Source of the DNA: Balneolales bacterium
Lineage (GTDB): Bacteria > Bacteroidota > Rhodothermia > Balneolales > Natronogracilivirgulaceae
Direction: 5' to 3'
Length of the DNA stretch: 41,762 nt
NCBI GenBank assembly: GCA_007132495.1
Contig: SLOL01000043.1
Coordinates: 1-41,762 of the forward strand
In this document: positions 23,818 to 32,800 of the stretch, in pieces
Layout: every line of letters begins with the position of its first letter
Numbering within the stretch: position 1 is the first letter of the stretch
The notes under the pieces: model-generated
Told to the model about the DNA's origin: nothing
The model's database searches: none
What the model saw: only the letters and a program-made list of their open reading frames with translations
Translations under genes and position numbers: made by a program

Positions 23818-24654
23818 TCAGCACGCTGTTTCCTCGAACTGCTCATTCCAGCAGACTTCTTCACCATCCCGATATCCTGCACTCTGAATGGATCCTGTTC
23901 CGGTATCATTATTCCATTGAATGCTTGTTGACGCCGAATTTATGACATCCCACAGCTGAAGGGTGCTGATATCTCCATCGCGCTCATACAGGAAATGGCC
24001 GTCTTCCTCTTCATCATATTGCATCTCCACCATGGTGGTTAACTCGCCGTCCAGTTCATAGTCCACCACGAATACCGGCTCATCTTCAAAGAAGTCATAG
24101 AGCTGCCAGGAGCCGCCGGATCCGTCAAGGCGAACCTGGGAAGCGATCAGCAACGCATTATCCAGGTCATTTTCCGACCCTTCCGTGGTATAGCGGAGTT
24201 CCCAGTGTCTTTCGTCACCGACGGTTTCGGCCGTTACTGTCATGGTGAGCGACTCACCTTCGGCAGAAAAGCTCCATTCCCATATCCAGGTGTCACCATC
24301 CACTTCGGGCTCTCCCCACTGATGTTCCTGAAACCAGGCATTGGGTAATTGCCCCATACTGTGAAACCACAGTTGTGCCATAGAGGCAAACATTGCAGCC
24401 TGTTCGTAGGGTGTAAATTCGGAATCCTCCTGAATAGATTGTAAGGTTTTATGGAAGTCTTCGTGGTCCTTCATCTGAAAGGAGCTGAAATTATCGGCAT
24501 GTTCAAACACCGAAAAATCCATTTCAACATTCTCAAGAGTCGGGGCATCGGGAGCCTCCGACAGATCCGGTCCGGTCGGACTGTCGTCGCCGCAGCTCCA
24601 GACAACTAATACAAGGGATAGTGGCAGTATAGCAGAGATGTATTTTTTAAACAT
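23818..24654 (-). CDS. Hypothetical acidic lipoprotein
   Basis: A 278-aa lipoprotein. The signal peptide is MFKKYISAILPLSLVLVVWSC with lipid-modified Cys21. The mature protein is strongly acidic and Trp-rich, with beta-strand patterns (for example DTWIWEWSFSAEGESLTMTVTAETV, HWELRYTTEGS) that suggest a beta-sandwich or lipocalin-like barrel. I do not recognise a family. It is followed by a good intrinsic terminator and is monocistronic. Its acidity fits a periplasmic or surface protein of a salt-adapted organism. Confidence 0.8.
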   Translation of the reverse strand: MFKKYISAILPLSLVLVVWSCGDDSPTGPDLSEAPDAPTLENVEMDFSVFEHADNFSSFQMKDHEDFHKTLQSIQEDSEFTPYEQAAMFASMAQLWFHSMGQLPNAWFQEHQWGEPEVDGDTWIWEWSFSAEGESLTMTVTAETVGDERHWELRYTTEGSENDLDNALLIASQVRLDGSGGSWQLYDFFEDEPVFVVDYELDGELTTMVEMQYDEEEDGHFLYERDGDISTLQLWDVINSASTSIQWNNDTGTGSIQSAGYRDGEEVCWNEQFEETAC

Positions 24655-24984
24655 GGAAGTGTCGTTTTCTCTTGTTATGATTAGGTTAGATGTTTTGTTC
24701 GGGCTAACTGTTGCTCTTTGAACTTATACATCCAACAAATATCATAAAATTAATATTAAAATGCCAGTATGTTGCTATAGTTGTTCAGCTTAGAGCTATA
24801 TGTGCCACTATGCGGATTTTGATTTTTCATCCAATTCCCGGTTACTGCCATACTCCGGACCGCTCTTGATCGTTGAATGTACAATTCGCGTACCCGCTCT
24901 TCATTCACTTGTTCATTGCATGCAGTACCGATTCCGGGGTTGCTCAATGCACTTTCATAAAGCAATCCGATTATCTGAAAAGTT
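24655..24984. other. Divergent intergenic region, acidic lipoprotein / TlpA-like gene
   Basis: About 330 nt with no convincing gene. A 62-codon plus-strand frame (24800-24988) overlaps the next start but has no signal or domain, and I do not call it. The region is AT-rich near 24730-24760 and must hold promoters in both directions. Confidence 0.5.
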
Positions 24985-25605
24985 ATGAATAAAGAAAAAT
25001 CAAAAGCCCATAAACCGGCCCTAAAAAAAAATGTTCTTCAATGGGCGGTTATCCTGGCCGTTGTCGGATTACTTTACATTACGGGGATGCATTCCCATGT
25101 TATGGCATATATGCACCGGGCCATTATGTTTACAGGGATATACAACGCCCAAACGGTTAATATTGAAACTGCTGACGGGCCGTACCTGTCCGGTTCCGAC
25201 TACGATTTTACCCTGGCCACTTCCGATGGCGGTACTACAACCCTGGGAGATTATGAGGGCAAGGTTTTGTTTATTAATATATGGGCGTCATGGTGTCCTC
25301 CATGCATCGCCGAAATGCCTTCTATCGAAACCCTCTATCAGGCGGCCTCCGGCCATGATGATATCCGCTTTTTGATGATTTCGGTAGACCAGGAACGCGG
25401 CGATGCCGTTGAGTTTATGAAAAATGGAGAATACACCATGCCCTATCAGTTTCCGGTAACGTCGCTGCCCGGCGTGCTGCAGAGCTCCTCGCTACCGACC
25501 ACTTATGTTATATCCAAAGAGGGACAGGTGGTCTATAAAAAAGAGGGTATTGCCGATTACAGCCGGCGGGCTTTCCGGGAGTGGTTGATCAATGACTTGC
25601 CGTAA
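24985..25605 (+). CDS. TlpA-like membrane-anchored thiol-disulfide oxidoreductase
   Basis: A 206-aa protein with an N-terminal membrane anchor (about residues 18-36) and a periplasmic thioredoxin domain. The catalytic CxxC is Cys104-Pro-Pro-Cys107 within FINIWASWCPPCIAEMPSIE. The cis-Pro site (SLPTTYVISKEG) and the TlpA-type strand TTTLGDYEGKVL are present. It probably keeps periplasmic cysteines reduced, for example in cytochrome c or copper-site maturation. It lies about 10 kb from the cco cluster, so a link is only a guess. Confidence 0.9.
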   Translation: MNKEKSKAHKPALKKNVLQWAVILAVVGLLYITGMHSHVMAYMHRAIMFTGIYNAQTVNIETADGPYLSGSDYDFTLATSDGGTTTLGDYEGKVLFINIWASWCPPCIAEMPSIETLYQAASGHDDIRFLMISVDQERGDAVEFMKNGEYTMPYQFPVTSLPGVLQSSSLPTTYVISKEGQVVYKKEGIADYSRRAFREWLINDLP

Positions 25606-25708
25606 TATATGACCGGTTAACAGAGCTCTGCAGAAAAAACGGAAATCAAGTAAGCTGATTTGTATTTTGGCGCAAATTGAATGACACTATTCCTAACTGT
25701 GCCAACGT

Positions 25709-26902
25709 ATGCAAAACATCGGACTGCTTCCAAGACTCATCATCGGGATTATTTCCGGAATCGTAATCGGCCTCTATTTTCCGGAATGGGTTGGCAGGAT
25801 ACTCTATACATTTACCCACTTTTTCGGGGAGTTTCTGGGCTATATCGTGCCGCTGATTATTATCGGTTTTATTGTCGCCGGGATAGCGGAGTTGGGAGCC
25901 AAAGCGGGAAAACTGCTTGCCGGGACGGCCGGCCTGGCCTATGCATCCACACTTGTGGCCGGTATTGCGGCATTTTTTATTGCTGTGGCCGTCATACCGT
26001 TGCTTATAACTGATGGCGCGGCAGGTGATCCCGAAGCCGTCGGACTTACCCCCTTTCTGGAGATCAGTACGCCACCGATAATGGGGGTAATGACCGCCCT
26101 GGTCACCTCTTTTATATTCGGTCTGGGTATTAACTTTCTGCGGCATGAGAAGGCCCGGTCAGCCATGTACCATTTTATGGAGGAGTTCCGGGTTATCATA
26201 GTGCTGGTCATTACAAAAGTCATCATCCCGCTGCTGCCTGTTCATATCGCCGGGATTTTTGCCGATATGGCCGCCACGGGGGAGGCCTTTCAGACGCTGA
26301 GCGTGTTTGCCCAGGTCTTTATACTGATCCTCCTGATGCATTTGGGTTATCTGACCGTTCAGTTTACCATTGCCGGGGCCAGGACCGGGAAAAATCCGTT
26401 CAGGGCTTTGAAAAATATGACGCCGGCCTATACGACTGCCCTCGGGACCATGTCCAGTGCCGCCACTATCCCGGTGACGCTGGAGAGTGCAAAGTCAAAT
26501 GGGGTTTCCGAGCGTATTGCCGAGTTTGTGATTCCGCTGTCGGCTACGATTCACCTTGCCGGAAGCACGATTACGCTGGTTGCATGCTCGGTTGCCGTAA
26601 TCGTCCTGGATGGAGGGACTCCGGAATTCGGAAACTTTCTGCCTTATATTGTCCTTTTGGGCGTGACGATGATTGCCGCCCCCGGTGTTCCCGGAGGTGC
26701 CGTAGTCGCCGCACTCGGCTTGATGTCCTCCATACTCGGATTCACTGAAGCTCAGCAGGGCCTGATGCTGGCATTGTATATGGCTCAGGATGGATTTGGC
26801 ACGGCCTGCAATGTGACGGGAGACGGAGCCATATCCCTGATGATAGACTCTTTTTCGGATAAGGCGGCCGATAACGGGGCTGCAGCGGCAAAGTCCGGAT
26901 GA
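25709..26902 (+). CDS. Dicarboxylate/amino acid:cation symporter (DAACS) with altered substrate and cation sites
   Basis: A 397-aa secondary transporter of the DAACS/glutamate transporter family with about eight helices and two hairpin loops. HP1 is GTMSSAATIPVTLE, the HP2 region is APGVPGGAVVAALGL and helix 8 is DGFGTACNVTGDG (361-373). Key family residues differ: in archaeal GltPh numbering Arg397, which grips the side-chain carboxylate of aspartate, is Gly364 here, and the cation motif NMDGT is HLAGS (282-286), losing Asp312. Asp361, Thr365, Asn368 and Asp372 are kept. It is probably a transporter of this fold with a neutral or otherwise different substrate. No SD is seen before the ATG. 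Confidence 0.85.
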   Translation: MQNIGLLPRLIIGIISGIVIGLYFPEWVGRILYTFTHFFGEFLGYIVPLIIIGFIVAGIAELGAKAGKLLAGTAGLAYASTLVAGIAAFFIAVAVIPLLITDGAAGDPEAVGLTPFLEISTPPIMGVMTALVTSFIFGLGINFLRHEKARSAMYHFMEEFRVIIVLVITKVIIPLLPVHIAGIFADMAATGEAFQTLSVFAQVFILILLMHLGYLTVQFTIAGARTGKNPFRALKNMTPAYTTALGTMSSAATIPVTLESAKSNGVSERIAEFVIPLSATIHLAGSTITLVACSVAVIVLDGGTPEFGNFLPYIVLLGVTMIAAPGVPGGAVVAALGLMSSILGFTEAQQGLMLALYMAQDGFGTACNVTGDGAISLMIDSFSDKAADNGAAAAKSG

Positions 26903-27124
26903 AAAGTGCATGGTGGGTATTTATATTTCAGCTCAATTCGATATCTTCATCCGGTAATCATTCTTTGATCCGGCAAACAGTTCATTGGGATGGATTGCCA
27001 TTGACATATGGATCGGTGCATGTCCCGGAATGGGCCTCCGGGTATGTTTTGAAAAAAGCAGGCACGGTACATACCGCAGTTCATCAGTGAGATGGTAACA
27101 CGAACACGGAATTAATCAGGAAAA

Positions 27125-27940
27125 ATGGATTTATTACAGTCAATATTACTGGGCATTCTTCAGGGAATAACGGAATTTTTGCCGGTGAGCAGTTCCGGTC
27201 ATCTTGCATTGGCCAGAGCATTAATAGGCAGAGACCTGGAACCGGGGATAACCTTTGAAATCGTGGTGCATTTCGGTTCATTCTGCAGTATTGCGGTCTA
27301 TTTCCACAAGAAAATTTGGGAAATTTTGACCGATCTCTTCAAAAGTTTTTCTCCGGAGGGATTCCGGACCAGGCGTTTTATAACGGACTCCAACACCCGT
27401 CTCAGCTATATCATTCTCTTGAGCATGATACCGGCGGTGATAGTCGGTTTCACCATGAAATCGGCCATTGAAACGATTTTTCTGAACCCGTTCTTCGTCT
27501 CATGCATGCTGCTGATCACCGGTTCCTTGCTCTATGCAACGAAATTTGTCGGTAATCCACAAAAAGAGGTGGATGCCAAACGCGGACTTATGATGGGTCT
27601 GGCTCAGGCTTTTGCCATTCTGCCCGGGATCAGCCGATCCGGATCCACCATCTCATTAGGACTGTTCAGCGGAGTCAGCCGGGATAATGTGGCCAATTTT
27701 TCCTTTCTCATGGTTCTGCCGGTATTGGCCGGCGCCATGCTGCTGGAGCTCACCGAAATCGCGGAAACCGGTATCGAGTCGGCAGCGGTAATAAGTCTCT
27801 TTGCCGGCTTTTTAACATCATTTATTTCCGGTTACCTTGCCTTGTCCTATCTGATCATCCTTTTAAAAAGGGAAAGAATTCACTATTTCGCCTATTATTG
27901 CTGGGTGGTGGGTGTCGCAGGAATTTTCTACTTTTTTTAG
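27125..27940 (+). CDS. uppP: Undecaprenyl-diphosphatase (UppP/BacA)
   Basis: A 271-aa membrane enzyme that dephosphorylates undecaprenyl diphosphate so the carrier lipid can be re-used for peptidoglycan and other surface polymers; it also gives low-level bacitracin resistance. Signatures are GITEFLPVSSSGHLALA near residue 14 (catalytic Glu17 and Ser region) and LPGISRSGSTISLGLF near 172 (PGxSRSG phosphate site). About eight membrane helices are visible. Length is normal. It stands alone, 222 nt past the transporter, and converges on the Gfo/Idh/MocA gene with a 20-nt gap. Confidence 0.95.
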   Translation: MDLLQSILLGILQGITEFLPVSSSGHLALARALIGRDLEPGITFEIVVHFGSFCSIAVYFHKKIWEILTDLFKSFSPEGFRTRRFITDSNTRLSYIILLSMIPAVIVGFTMKSAIETIFLNPFFVSCMLLITGSLLYATKFVGNPQKEVDAKRGLMMGLAQAFAILPGISRSGSTISLGLFSGVSRDNVANFSFLMVLPVLAGAMLLELTEIAETGIESAAVISLFAGFLTSFISGYLALSYLIILLKRERIHYFAYYCWVVGVAGIFYFF

Positions 27941-27960
27941 TGCTCAGGTTATTGTAGTAC

Positions 27961-29475
27961 TCAGATAATTTCCCAACCCTTGCGGTATTCTTCGCGGTAC
28001 AGGAATTTTTCGGCTTCGGGCATATTGGTAATTTCCATGTTGACCGGCTCGTAGTCGATCCTGCTGCCTGCCCGGGTGGCTACGGCCCCCAGTAATGTTG
28101 TTTCGTTACAGGTAGCGGCATTCTGGAAACTGCCGGGAGACGATTTGCCATTCACAAGCGCATCAATCCATATATCCGTTGAGATCACTTCTCCTTCCGG
28201 CGGTTCTGCATATCCCGTGTGCTCCATCATCGCCTTTTCAGGGATAATTTTCGGAGTATTGCACCAAAAGTCCGAGACGATCTTCCCCTTGTCACCTACG
28301 AACAGGATACCTTCGGAATCCAGAACCTTGTTGTCGGTTTCCATTTCAGGAGGGTTATGAGGCTTCATTCCGCCGTCATACCAGAACAGATCCAGCCTGG
28401 GGGAGAGCCCGGTGCCGGGAAATTTCCATCTGTAAATATTGCTGTGCGGAAAAGCGGCATCATCCGCAGCCGGGTAAAAAACGCCGTTCTCATCGGTTTT
28501 ACGAGTGGCCGTACCATAGGCCTCGATGCTGGTGGGAAGTGAAGTGATTCCGAGGGTGGTAAAGAGCGGCCAGAGATTGTACAGGCCCATGTCAGCCACC
28601 GCTCCGGCTCCAAAATCATACCATCCGCGGTAGGTCCCGTGGGTGTAGGCGGGATGATAGGGGAGGTCCGGTACCGGTCCCAGCCACAACGGCCAGTTGA
28701 ATCCTTCCGGGATGGGTGGAGTTTCGACGGGTCTGGTGGACCACTGCTCCCAGACGGGCCGGTGTGACCAGATATGAATCTCATTCAGAGAGCCTATTGC
28801 GCCTTCATCCATCCATTGTTTGACCAACCGGAAGGAGCTGCGATCACTCCAGGCCAGAAGATGGGTCATTACACCTGTTTGTCGCGCTGTTTCAACGGCC
28901 ACCCTGGCTTCGTACACCTTGTTGGCAAGCGGTTTATGCATAATGGTATGCTTCCCCTTTTTCATGGAGGCAATGGACTGGGGACCATGCTGATGATCCG
29001 GGGTGATGATTTTTACGGCCGCCATATCCTGCTCCTCTTCGAGCATTTCCCGGAAATCTTCATAAGCGGTGCATCCGTTGAACCGGTTGGTCCCCCGGTT
29101 CATTTCATAATATTTTTCCACCACTTCTTTGCCTACTTCACGTCCACCGGGTATCTGCAGATATCTTCCCCAGTCGGCTTCATCCAGCACTTCGCGGATG
29201 CGGCCTCTCAATGAATTATATGACCAGTCACGGTACCCCCGGGGATAGGTCACCGGATCGCAAACCGAAACAATCTGTATCCTGGGATCCGTGATCAATT
29301 CGGTTAGTTCACTAAGCTGTTGTGTTCCGCAGCCGATCAGGCCCAGAGTAATTTTATCGCTTGGAGCTACATGCTCCGTGCCGCCAAGTACATGGCGTGG
29401 GACTACGCTGAATGCCAGTGCCGAGCTTGTGAGGCCCAGAAATTCACGACGATTGAAGTTGGTATCCTTTTTCAT
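27961..29475 (-). CDS. Tat-exported Gfo/Idh/MocA-family oxidoreductase
   Basis: A 504-aa NAD(P)-dependent oxidoreductase-fold protein. The N-terminus KDTNFNRREFLGLTSSALAF is a twin-arginine signal, so it is exported folded with its cofactor. The Rossmann part has LGLIGCGTQQLSEL and IVSVCDP. HKPLANKVYEA replaces the usual EKPLA and keeps the catalytic-region Lys. AAVKIITPDHQHGPQSIASMKKGKH matches the family DxxH/HxxHxxxAxxAxxxGKH region. Exported members often act on sugars or glycosides. ATG 29475 follows a purine-rich GGGGTGGGGTA; an in-frame ATG at 29490 is also possible. A hairpin lies in its leader (29513-29564). Confidence 0.9.
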   Translation of the reverse strand: MKKDTNFNRREFLGLTSSALAFSVVPRHVLGGTEHVAPSDKITLGLIGCGTQQLSELTELITDPRIQIVSVCDPVTYPRGYRDWSYNSLRGRIREVLDEADWGRYLQIPGGREVGKEVVEKYYEMNRGTNRFNGCTAYEDFREMLEEEQDMAAVKIITPDHQHGPQSIASMKKGKHTIMHKPLANKVYEARVAVETARQTGVMTHLLAWSDRSSFRLVKQWMDEGAIGSLNEIHIWSHRPVWEQWSTRPVETPPIPEGFNWPLWLGPVPDLPYHPAYTHGTYRGWYDFGAGAVADMGLYNLWPLFTTLGITSLPTSIEAYGTATRKTDENGVFYPAADDAAFPHSNIYRWKFPGTGLSPRLDLFWYDGGMKPHNPPEMETDNKVLDSEGILFVGDKGKIVSDFWCNTPKIIPEKAMMEHTGYAEPPEGEVISTDIWIDALVNGKSSPGSFQNAATCNETTLLGAVATRAGSRIDYEPVNMEITNMPEAEKFLYREEYRKGWEII

Positions 29476-29856
29476 TACCCCACCCCTCATGATTACCGAT
29501 TACTATTTAACGGTTGTGGTGCAGGATCCGGATCCAGTATTCGTCATGTACCCTGCACCACTACTATACCTGTATCAGTATCTTTAAATTATTGATGTGA
29601 GGCAATAACCAATCTTCATCGGGGGATATCAGTGCATCAGATTGGAAAAGATGCAGCAGTATTTATTGTCAGAAGTTAATTTCGTTAGCATGGAATGGAA
29701 AAATTATGGATCCGGAACACTTCAACTTGACATAAGATGATAATAATCTTTACTTATCAATAATATTCTGTTATGTATGTTCTTGCATTGTTTCGGCAAG
29801 CAGTTTTCAGGCCGAAGCCCGGGGGACGAGATGAAAGTATCATTGAAAAAGAGGGT
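29476..29856. other. Divergent intergenic region, Gfo/Idh/MocA gene / giant protease gene
   Basis: About 381 nt without a called gene. It contains a long inverted repeat (29513-29564) close to the minus-strand start. Further right is a TTGACA at 29727-29732 followed by a small AAGAT-gataata-ATCTT inverted repeat (29734-29750), possibly part of the protease promoter. Nothing else is evident. Confidence 0.5.
29513..29564 (-). promoter_or_regulatory. Leader hairpin of the Gfo/Idh/MocA gene
   Basis: GTTGTGGTGCAGG (29513-29525) pairs with CCTGCACCACTAC (29552-29564), 12 of 13 positions, around a 26-nt loop. The left arm and loop also contain the palindrome GGATCCGGATCC (29524-29535). The structure ends 38 nt before the minus-strand ATG. 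It may be an operator pair or a 5'-UTR stem. Confidence 0.45.
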
Positions 29857-32800
29857 ATGAGTATGCCAGGAAAGATAACCGCGTTTGTTTTCATCATTCT
29901 GTTTGGGAGTTTTCTTTCGGCATTTTCGCAAGACCGGGAGATGGTTGAAGTCAGGGTTACGGATCAACTTACCGAAGAGCCGGTGCCGTCGGCAACGGTC
30001 ATGCTTTACGGAGACGGTGAGATTATCGATTCATCACTAACGGACGATAGCGGATTCGCGGAATTGTCTCTATACGCTACCGATGTACCGGAATCGTCTG
30101 CAGAATTACCCTCCTCTTTTGAGGTCAGTGACAATTATCCCAATCCTTTTGTTGATCAGACCCGCATGGATCTGGCCATTCCCGAGGAACAAACCATCAC
30201 CGCAGAAGTGTACAATATTATCGGTCAGCGGATCATGACCCGGGAAATGGCCCTGACCCCGGGACAATATCATCTCGATCTGTCTCTGTCTCATCTGTCC
30301 ACAGGTATTTATCTGGTACGGCTGAAGGGGCACGAACAGCAGACCGTTACCATTACGAAAACAGGAGCCAGAAATATGTTCGGAGGCATGGCCGGGAGTC
30401 CTACCGGCTCATTCCGGATATCGGGAGGCGGCAAAGTGCCGGTAAAACCGGCAGAGCTCTCAGATGCCCGGACGGCAAGGACTTCTCAGCCGGATAATCA
30501 GGCATCCGATTCCGGTTTCAAAACAAATGCTTCGATCATGGAAGAGTACGAATTTGAAATCCGTGTTTCCAAAGAGGGTTATGCCGATTGGTCCGGCGTT
30601 CGGAGTCTTTCCCGTGAAGGACCGGTTGAGGTGGCGCTGCTGCGTGAAAGCAGGGTGACAATTGTAACGGTTACGGATGCCGAAGAAGAAGTGGAAGCCG
30701 ATCTGACCATCAGCGGCGATGAGATGGCGACAACGATTACCACGCCTGAACAGATGGTGCTTCCGGCGGGTGAATATCATGCTACCGGTCAATCGGAAGA
30801 ATGGTATTATGATGATACTTTCCGGATTGCTGCAAGCGATACCACGATTGTCCTGGAGCCGGTGGGACCTCTTAAAGGGGTCTTGCTTGCCGGAGAATCG
30901 GAGCTTCCGGTCATTGAAGCGACCCGGAATCTGCATATACCCATTCCGCAGCGGGAAGAGGAGATCGAGTCCGATCCGGGTTTGCAAAACGAAGGGCGGG
31001 TACTGCGCACCGAACTTGAAGTCACTTTTGATCATGAGGCGACGGTGGAACAGGTTAATGAATTTCTTGAACGGCACGAAGCCGGAATTGTCAGTATGCG
31101 GGAAGGTCTCTCCCTGATGGTGATCCGTTTTCCCGATCCCGGGAATATCGAACAGCTTAATGCGCTCATTGACAGGATGGAGTCCGATGATCTGGTACTG
31201 TATACGCTGAAATCCGCTATTGTTGAAAAACAGCTGTTTCTCGAAGAGCAGGAGGAAGAGGAGCGCAGGAAAATACCCGATGGCGTAAATAATTTCGAGA
31301 GAATCGACCATCACCTTGCCATCCGGGGACACGGGGCCTGGAATGCCCGGCACCACCTGCAGCAGGAGGGAGACCATCCCTGGCTGATGATGGCCGATGC
31401 CTTCGGTGACGGAGCCCCGGATGAGGATGTCGGGTTTGTTGTGGATGCGGATGAAGATGATTTCGAAACCGATAATACACACAATCACGGTTATCATGTA
31501 TTGGGCATCATCATCGGAGCCTTCGAACCGGTGCCGTTTCTGCCGTCCGGAACCGATGACGTAACCGGGATTTTCCCGGATGAAATGAAGGCGCGTTTTG
31601 TGGATATCCGAAGCGATGAAGCCAATACCTGGCCCCGGCGCATGAATCTGATGATCGACCGGATCAATGACATTCTGGATGAGGATCCGGATGCGAGGAT
31701 TATCGTGAATACCAGCCTCAACTCCAGGGTCTACGATGATCAGAATAACCCGGCTGTATCATGGATCCAGCGTGTTCGGGGCGGAACCATTGCCATGGCC
31801 GGGGTGGGCAACGGACTGGAGCACCGGTTTATCCATTTTACATCCGCCGGAAACGCGGCTTACAGCTCCGGGACTCCCCTGCCGCTCGAAGATCACTGGA
31901 TCGCGCAGGACAACAGCATGTTCGCCCATGCTGCACTGGGGGAGCCTGAACTTTCGATATTTGGTATTTCGGTGGAGATCCCGAATCTGACCAATACATT
32001 TGTTGTGGAGAATCGGGTAAATACACCCCATAGTACAACCGATGATCAGCGTCCGGTTCCGGGATGTGCTCACGAGACGTCTGTAATGAAGGGAAATCTG
32101 TCCGGCATCGGAACCGATGTATGGTCATTTACCGCGACGTGGCCGGGTTCGGCCACCGGAACCTCCATGGCTACTCCCCAGGCAGCCGGGGTAGCGGCAT
32201 GGGTATGGTCTCTGAGTCCCGGCTTGACTGTCCTTCAGGTGAAAGAGCTCATTAATGAGACGACCGAAGCACGAATGATTAATGACACGGACGATGCCGG
32301 TTGTAATGATATCTATCCGGAGCCGGTGATTGATGCATACGCCGCCGTGTTGCGCGCCGGTGGAGAAGACGTACGGCGTGCCCTCCTTGATGTCCATGAA
32401 ACCGGACAATTTGATGAACAGGATCTGCAAACTTTTGTGGATGAGTTTGAAGACAGTGACGGTGATCTGGATTATTCCCGGTATGATCTTAACGCAGATG
32501 GCCGGACCGGCGGGGATGCCCGTGACCGGTTTGATCTTACCATGGACGGGCAGTACGGGCAGGTCACCTTTCAGGCGAAGGGATTCGATATTACCTATAA
32601 TGAGGGCAGTCTCCAGGATGTGGATATCCTCTGCTACTATGCGTTTTCCGATCTCTATGAGGGAGATGCCGAAGTGCGGGACGAGATCCTTGATCAGCCC
32701 TGTGGTTTCGATGATTTGAGAAAAACCCCCATTGCCATGGATGATTTTGCAACCGTGGTCCAGGGAAGCAGTGTCGATATCAATGTGATGATCAACGATC

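Noticed and set aside
24800-24988. 62-codon frame overlapping the TlpA-like start
   Set aside because: No signal, no domain, His/Cys-rich by chance; the overlap alone is weak evidence.
26899-27090. 63-codon frame with ATGA overlap behind the DAACS gene
   Set aside because: The overlap looks like coupling, but the protein has no recognisable pattern and no SD; kept out as unsupported.
30460-31497. 345-codon minus-strand frame inside the giant protease gene
   Set aside because: Antisense shadow of a well-supported gene; the composition mirrors the coding strand and no family is seen.
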